Positions 12,791 to 15,775 of a DNA stretch of 15,775 bases are shown piece by piece. Made by a program: the position numbers and the translations under genes. Location: assembly GCA_023395755.1 (NCBI GenBank), contig JAEWYG010000074.1, positions 1 to 15,775 on the forward strand. Direction: 5' to 3'. This stretch comes from Actinomycetes bacterium (lineage in GTDB: Bacteria; Actinomycetota; Coriobacteriia; Coriobacteriales; Eggerthellaceae). A model generated the notes under the pieces. The model was not told the DNA's origin, did no database searches, and worked only from the letters and a program-made list of their open reading frames with translations. Numbering within the stretch: position 1 is the stretch's first letter; every line of letters begins with the position of its first letter.

Positions 12791-13834
12791 CTATGCCGCC
12801 TTAGCAGCCGAAACAGCTGCCTGAACATATCCGGCTGTATCTACCAGTGTGGCACCCGACACCGCATCAGGGCCATTAACCTTCACAGCGCTTATCTTCT
12901 GCCCCGCCAAAAACGATTCAATGGCAACTATGGAATCGAGCCAAGACGTCGTAGCCTGAGCCTTTTCCTTCATGAGGGCGCTATATATTTGAGAATTAAC
13001 CGACTTTGACATAAGTACCATACCTTCGGCATATCCTTGGGCAAACGCTGCATCAGAGTTAGGCACGGGAACGAGACCGTCGGTTGCGGCATTCATAAAT
13101 TGAAATTCGTCGATACTAGAAGCAACCAACACGTCGCCCTGCACAAGAGTAACCGCTTCTGCAAATGCCTTGTCGCCATGAGCGGCGGCGGTAATGCGCC
13201 CCACCTTAAGATCCGACCCATCGCCGGTATACGTGCCGGTTGTAACAAGGTCTCCGCTTTCAGCGACTTGCGAGACTAATTTGAGATAATTTGGCGTGTC
13301 CACCAAAGTAGCTCCCGACACGGCATCAAGACTTGTCTTAGTTAGCTCTGAAGCTTTCTTACCCACGCAATAAGCCTCTATAGCATGCATTGAATCCAAC
13401 CACGACATAGTGGACTGTGCTTTCTCCTTCATTGAAGCGGAGTACACCTCGTTGTTTGCCGCTTTCGAAATAAGCACTTTACCCGCTGCGTATCCGGATG
13501 CGAATCCTGCATCAGAGTTTGGCACACCAACAATACCTGCAGAATCTGCCGCCATGAACTGATAGTCATCGATACTAACAGCGAGGATAGTGCCGTCATC
13601 GGCAGTAGCTACGACAACACTCGTAAAACATTTATCACCGTGTGCAGCGCCATAGCCACGATGGAGCGTAACGGCTTTTGATGCCTGCGCCGCGTCAGAT
13701 GCAGCAGACGAATTTCCTGCCTGAGCACCAGAACTATTGCCTGCACACGAACTAAGCACACCGGCACCAGCAACACCAAGCGCTACCACAATACTTCCTT
13801 TAAAAAAATCACGACGTGTGAATTGTAGTTCCAT
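12791..13834 (-). CDS. Tat lipoprotein with two covalent FMN-binding domains (PplA-like)
   Basis: The 347-residue protein starts with a twin-arginine signal (Arg7-Arg8 in TRRDFFKGS) and a lipobox LSSC (Cys30), then a Ser/Ala-rich linker to about residue 53. Two homologous FMN-binding domains follow (about 54-195 and 208-347). Shared landmarks are AHGDK (64-68 and 218-222), [DE][YF]QFM, GxVPVPNSD-like segments, YSAxMKEKAQxT and DAVSGATLVDT. The last contains the ApbE flavinylation pattern D-x-x-[ST]-G-A-[ST], so Thr176 and Thr329 should each carry FMN. The domain style resembles the Listeria electron-transfer lipoprotein PplA. It is predicted to pass electrons outside the membrane, perhaps to or from exported reductases. 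The start has a perfect AGGAGGT 4 bases upstream. It lies downstream of a membrane LuxR regulator, with ribU next and apbE beyond the regulator. Confidence 0.9.
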   Translation of the reverse strand: MELQFTRRDFFKGSIVVALGVAGAGVLSSCAGNSSGAQAGNSSAASDAAQASKAVTLHRGYGAAHGDKCFTSVVVATADDGTILAVSIDDYQFMAADSAGIVGVPNSDAGFASGYAAGKVLISKAANNEVYSASMKEKAQSTMSWLDSMHAIEAYCVGKKASELTKTSLDAVSGATLVDTPNYLKLVSQVAESGDLVTTGTYTGDGSDLKVGRITAAAHGDKAFAEAVTLVQGDVLVASSIDEFQFMNAATDGLVPVPNSDAAFAQGYAEGMVLMSKSVNSQIYSALMKEKAQATTSWLDSIVAIESFLAGQKISAVKVNGPDAVSGATLVDTAGYVQAAVSAAKAA

Positions 13835-13860
13835 GATGACCTCCTAGCATATCTTGGGCA

Positions 13861-13947
13861 GTGACGTCACCATACGGGCTTTCACCCCTTACATCCATCG
13901 TCAAAACGAGGGAACTTTGCGTTTATCAGGAACTTTAGCTCTAAACG
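13861..13947. promoter_or_regulatory. Operator-like symmetric sites upstream of the FMN-binding lipoprotein gene
   Basis: The 129-base gap between the regulator and the lipoprotein gene contains a perfect 10-bp palindrome gtgacgtcac (13861-13870), two direct copies of ggaacttt (13911-13918 and 13929-13936), and inverted repeats tttag-ct-ctaaa (13934-13945) and cgttta/taaacg (13920-13925 with 13942-13947). On the minus strand TTGACG (13898-13903) resembles a -35, but no -10 lies at the right distance. The sites suggest a regulated promoter for the lipoprotein, possibly controlled by the adjacent LuxR protein; this is inferred. Confidence 0.4.
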
Positions 13948-13963
13948 AAAAGGGGGAGAGTGC

Positions 13964-15472
13964 TCAAGAATCCTCAGAGAGCCCTTCGTCAAGAAGCTTG
14001 AACAGCTCTTCCCGCGAGGTTACACCCAGTTTGCGATAAATATTCTTACGATGACTCCGTACCGTCGATTCAGCCACCGTTAGCTCATCTGCCACAAAAA
14101 CCGACGTATGACCGCGACCAAGCAGGAGTAATATTTCGGCTTCACGCGTAGTAAGACGATAGGCTTTCGAAAGCTCGGCACAACGACGAGCGTACCTTGC
14201 CTGCGCATCGTGCCCGCTCGACTCAACAGCATCGATTCCCTCCAGAACCACATGCCACAGTCGCGAGCTTGGTGTAATCATAAGCGTCACAGCCAACGTT
14301 ACAAAGAGAACAAGAAGCACACGATACAGATAACCGCCCAGAACACCTGAGTTAACATCTGCGCCAGAAAGCAAACACGCCAAGCATCCTATAATAATCA
14401 TGATACCGTCAGCTGGAAGAGCAAGAGAGCGCATATGCCCCGCCATGGAAACAAGCATTGCCAACATAACCAATGCATAAATCGTACAGAATATAAGTGA
14501 GCCCATCGTCATTACCGCATGCTGCCATGGAGGATCGACAAATGCTGTCGCAGCAAATACGGCAAAAACAACGAGCGGCAGGAAAAAGCGATAGGAAAAG
14601 TTGATGAGTGCCTGATCCGTCTTAAAACGCAGAAGAACAAACATAGCCACCACGGCGAGCGCCCCCGCCAACGACAACGGAGCAACCGCCCATGGAGAGG
14701 TTCGAGACAAACCATCACCGGCAACAAACAGCAACAGCGTAGCAAATGGTAGCACCACAAAGAAAAGGGCACGAGCGAGGGGCGTCTTAAAATCGGAAGT
14801 ACCTTCCACTACTGAAACGTCTAAATGGCCGAATACGTCCCACCAATTTACACCCGCCTGTATGGCCTGTTCATTTTCTTGTTCAGTGCGACAAAATAGA
14901 CGCGCGCATCCTGTTACGGATAGTAACGCCGCTGCCGTCAATAACACCTTTGCAAGCGAGGTATCCACCAACTGCAAAAATACGGCACCTCCAAAGAGAC
15001 AACCGGCAGCCACCCATACCACCCGCAATGCACTTTTAAACTCCAACACGTGTAGTCTACTTACCCACACAAGGCTCATAATAGCAGCGCCAAAACCCAC
15101 CATGAGTCCGCTGACTGTCTCAACAATCGATCCATCAAGCACGCCAAAACTCCAGAGATCGAGCAGGCTGTATCCCAACATATAGCAAATAAGCGCCAAT
15201 ATCATAATGGTACGACTCACGCGCGCATGCGCTGTTTTAAGTAAGCAGATGAACAAAAAAGTGAGGGCCGTAAACATGGCAGCTAGAGATAATGCACTAG
15301 CGAACGGCACCGAAGGTAGAAAAGACCAGGAGTTCATCGACGATGTTGTCATGCTGCGCCACTGGTCAAGCACCGGGAGGAACACGGGTGAACTCAGGAA
15401 AAATGCATAAAAAGCAACAGTGTCAAGGATGTCGAATCCTTGGATTATGCCCGGTCTTTCTGCTCGTGTCAC
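13964..15472 (-). CDS. Membrane-bound LuxR-family transcriptional regulator (second copy)
   Basis: The 502-residue protein has a long multi-span N-terminal region (about twelve hydrophobic segments from FYAFFLSSPVFLPVL to about residue 400) and a C-terminal LuxR/GerE helix-turn-helix at 440-495 (LTTREAEILLLLGRGHTSVF, then LTVAESTVRSHRKNIYRKLG). No kinase or receiver domain is present, so the membrane part probably senses a signal itself. The start codon is GTG at 15470-15472, with GAGGGGG 4 bases upstream. It shares layout with the regulator at 2275-3834, and both are next to exported flavin proteins. It lies between the FMN-binding lipoprotein (same strand, downstream) and the divergent apbE, so it is likely to control both. 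The targets and signal are inferred. Confidence 0.9.
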   Translation of the reverse strand: MTRAERPGIIQGFDILDTVAFYAFFLSSPVFLPVLDQWRSMTTSSMNSWSFLPSVPFASALSLAAMFTALTFLFICLLKTAHARVSRTIMILALICYMLGYSLLDLWSFGVLDGSIVETVSGLMVGFGAAIMSLVWVSRLHVLEFKSALRVVWVAAGCLFGGAVFLQLVDTSLAKVLLTAAALLSVTGCARLFCRTEQENEQAIQAGVNWWDVFGHLDVSVVEGTSDFKTPLARALFFVVLPFATLLLFVAGDGLSRTSPWAVAPLSLAGALAVVAMFVLLRFKTDQALINFSYRFFLPLVVFAVFAATAFVDPPWQHAVMTMGSLIFCTIYALVMLAMLVSMAGHMRSLALPADGIMIIIGCLACLLSGADVNSGVLGGYLYRVLLVLFVTLAVTLMITPSSRLWHVVLEGIDAVESSGHDAQARYARRCAELSKAYRLTTREAEILLLLGRGHTSVFVADELTVAESTVRSHRKNIYRKLGVTSREELFKLLDEGLSEDS

Positions 15473-15509
15473 CTATCCCCCTCACCGCCCACTTATTGCA
15501 CTTTCACCG

Positions 15510-15539
15510 ATAATACACCGCCGGCCCGATGATCGTCGA
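15510..15539 (-). promoter_or_regulatory. Candidate promoter of the second membrane luxR gene
   Basis: On the minus strand TCGACG (15534-15539, 4/6 to TTGACA) and TATTAT (15510-15515, 5/6 to TATAAT) are 18 bases apart. This would give a leader of about 30 bases before the GTG start. The region between holds gccggc and cga-tga-tcg symmetry that could bind a regulator shared with the divergent apbE. Confidence 0.45.
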
Positions 15540-15546
15540 AGAAAAG

Positions 15547-15552
15547 TATACT
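15547..15552 (+). promoter_or_regulatory. Candidate -10 box of apbE
   Basis: TATACT lies 41 bases before the apbE ATG and is the only good -10 match in the 121-base divergent region on this strand. No -35 is evident at 16-18 bases, which would fit a promoter that needs an activator such as the divergent LuxR protein. Confidence 0.3.
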
Positions 15553-15593
15553 GTTCTAGTAACGTATCCCAAGAAAAGAGTGAAGGAAGCGGC

Positions 15594-15775
15594 ATGGTTT
15601 CTCGAGATTTCTTTCGGTTTAACACCACTAATACTATCAGCGTAGATACCGACAATGAAGCCGTACTCGACGAAGCTGTTGCCTGGTGCGACCATTGTGA
15701 ACTGCTTCTTTCGCGCGTCGACCCCAAAAGCGAGTTGTTTCGGCTCAATCACGCCCAAGGTCTGCCTACCCAGAT
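15594..15775 (+). CDS. apbE: ApbE family FAD:protein FMN transferase, N-terminal part (cut by window end)
   Basis: The frame is open from an ATG at 15594 to the window end (60 complete codons). GAAGGAAG precedes it by 4 bases. The reading MVSRDFFRFNTTNTISVDTD starts the first ApbE strand, and CELLLSRVDPKSELFRLN (35-52) matches the family signature in which a helix ends in LSR[FV]DPxSELxRLN. ApbE enzymes use FAD to attach FMN covalently to a Ser/Thr in D-x-x-[ST]-G-A-[ST] motifs, exactly those present twice in the lipoprotein at 12791-13834. No signal peptide or lipobox is seen at this N-terminus, so this copy may be cytoplasmic or start elsewhere; export cannot be judged. It is divergent from the membrane LuxR regulator. 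Active-site regions lie outside the window. Confidence 0.85.
   Translation, partial: MVSRDFFRFNTTNTISVDTDNEAVLDEAVAWCDHCELLLSRVDPKSELFRLNHAQGLPTQ

Noticed and set aside
15482..15758. Minus-strand frames of 84-88 codons at the right end
   Set aside because: They are antisense to the apbE start and its promoter region; the plus strand has a ribosome binding site and family motifs.

Overview
The window looks like a chromosomal segment of an anaerobic actinobacterium of the class Coriobacteriia (Eggerthellales type). Base composition is roughly balanced by eye. The ribosomal genes have Actinobacteria-like sequences. Two regulators couple many membrane segments to a C-terminal LuxR helix-turn-helix, and several exported flavoprotein parts carry twin-arginine signals; both traits are typical of that group. 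A small-genome member such as Cryptobacterium would fit, but the species is an inference from memory and not a database match.

Layout. 16-567 (+) is a gamma-class carbonic anhydrase-like protein, convergent with enolase (684-1976, -) across a strong hairpin. 2062-2280 is nearly gene-free but holds what may be a frameshifted remnant of a membrane protein. 2275-3834 (-) is a membrane LuxR regulator, divergent from a Tat lipoprotein FAD-dependent reductase (4054-5790, +); the region between them is rich in palindromes. 5916-6767 (-) is a solitary ECF-transporter T subunit. 6862-8018 (-) holds three small charged proteins, two of them built almost wholly from 11-residue LEA/apolipoprotein-like repeats. 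8309-11812 (-) is the conserved block infA-rpmJ-rpsM-rpsK-rpsD-rpoA-rplQ, with infA apparently starting at TTG. 11880-12110 is a structured non-coding stretch. 12113-15472 (-) carries a RibU-like riboflavin S component, a Tat lipoprotein with two FMN-binding domains and a second membrane LuxR regulator. Divergent from these, the first 60 codons of apbE (FAD:protein FMN transferase) run off the right end (+).

How the genes may work together. The right-hand cluster looks like an extracytosolic flavinylation module. RibU moves flavin, ApbE would attach FMN covalently to the two D-x-x-S-G-A-T motifs of the lipoprotein, and the membrane LuxR protein probably controls it. The solitary EcfT and the exported FAD reductase, itself paired with a paralogous membrane LuxR regulator, may belong to the same electron-transfer economy. 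Similar parts (flavinylated lipoprotein, ApbE, RibU and an extra ECF T subunit) occur in the Listeria flavin-based extracellular electron transfer locus. No tRNA, rRNA, CRISPR array or insertion sequence was seen.
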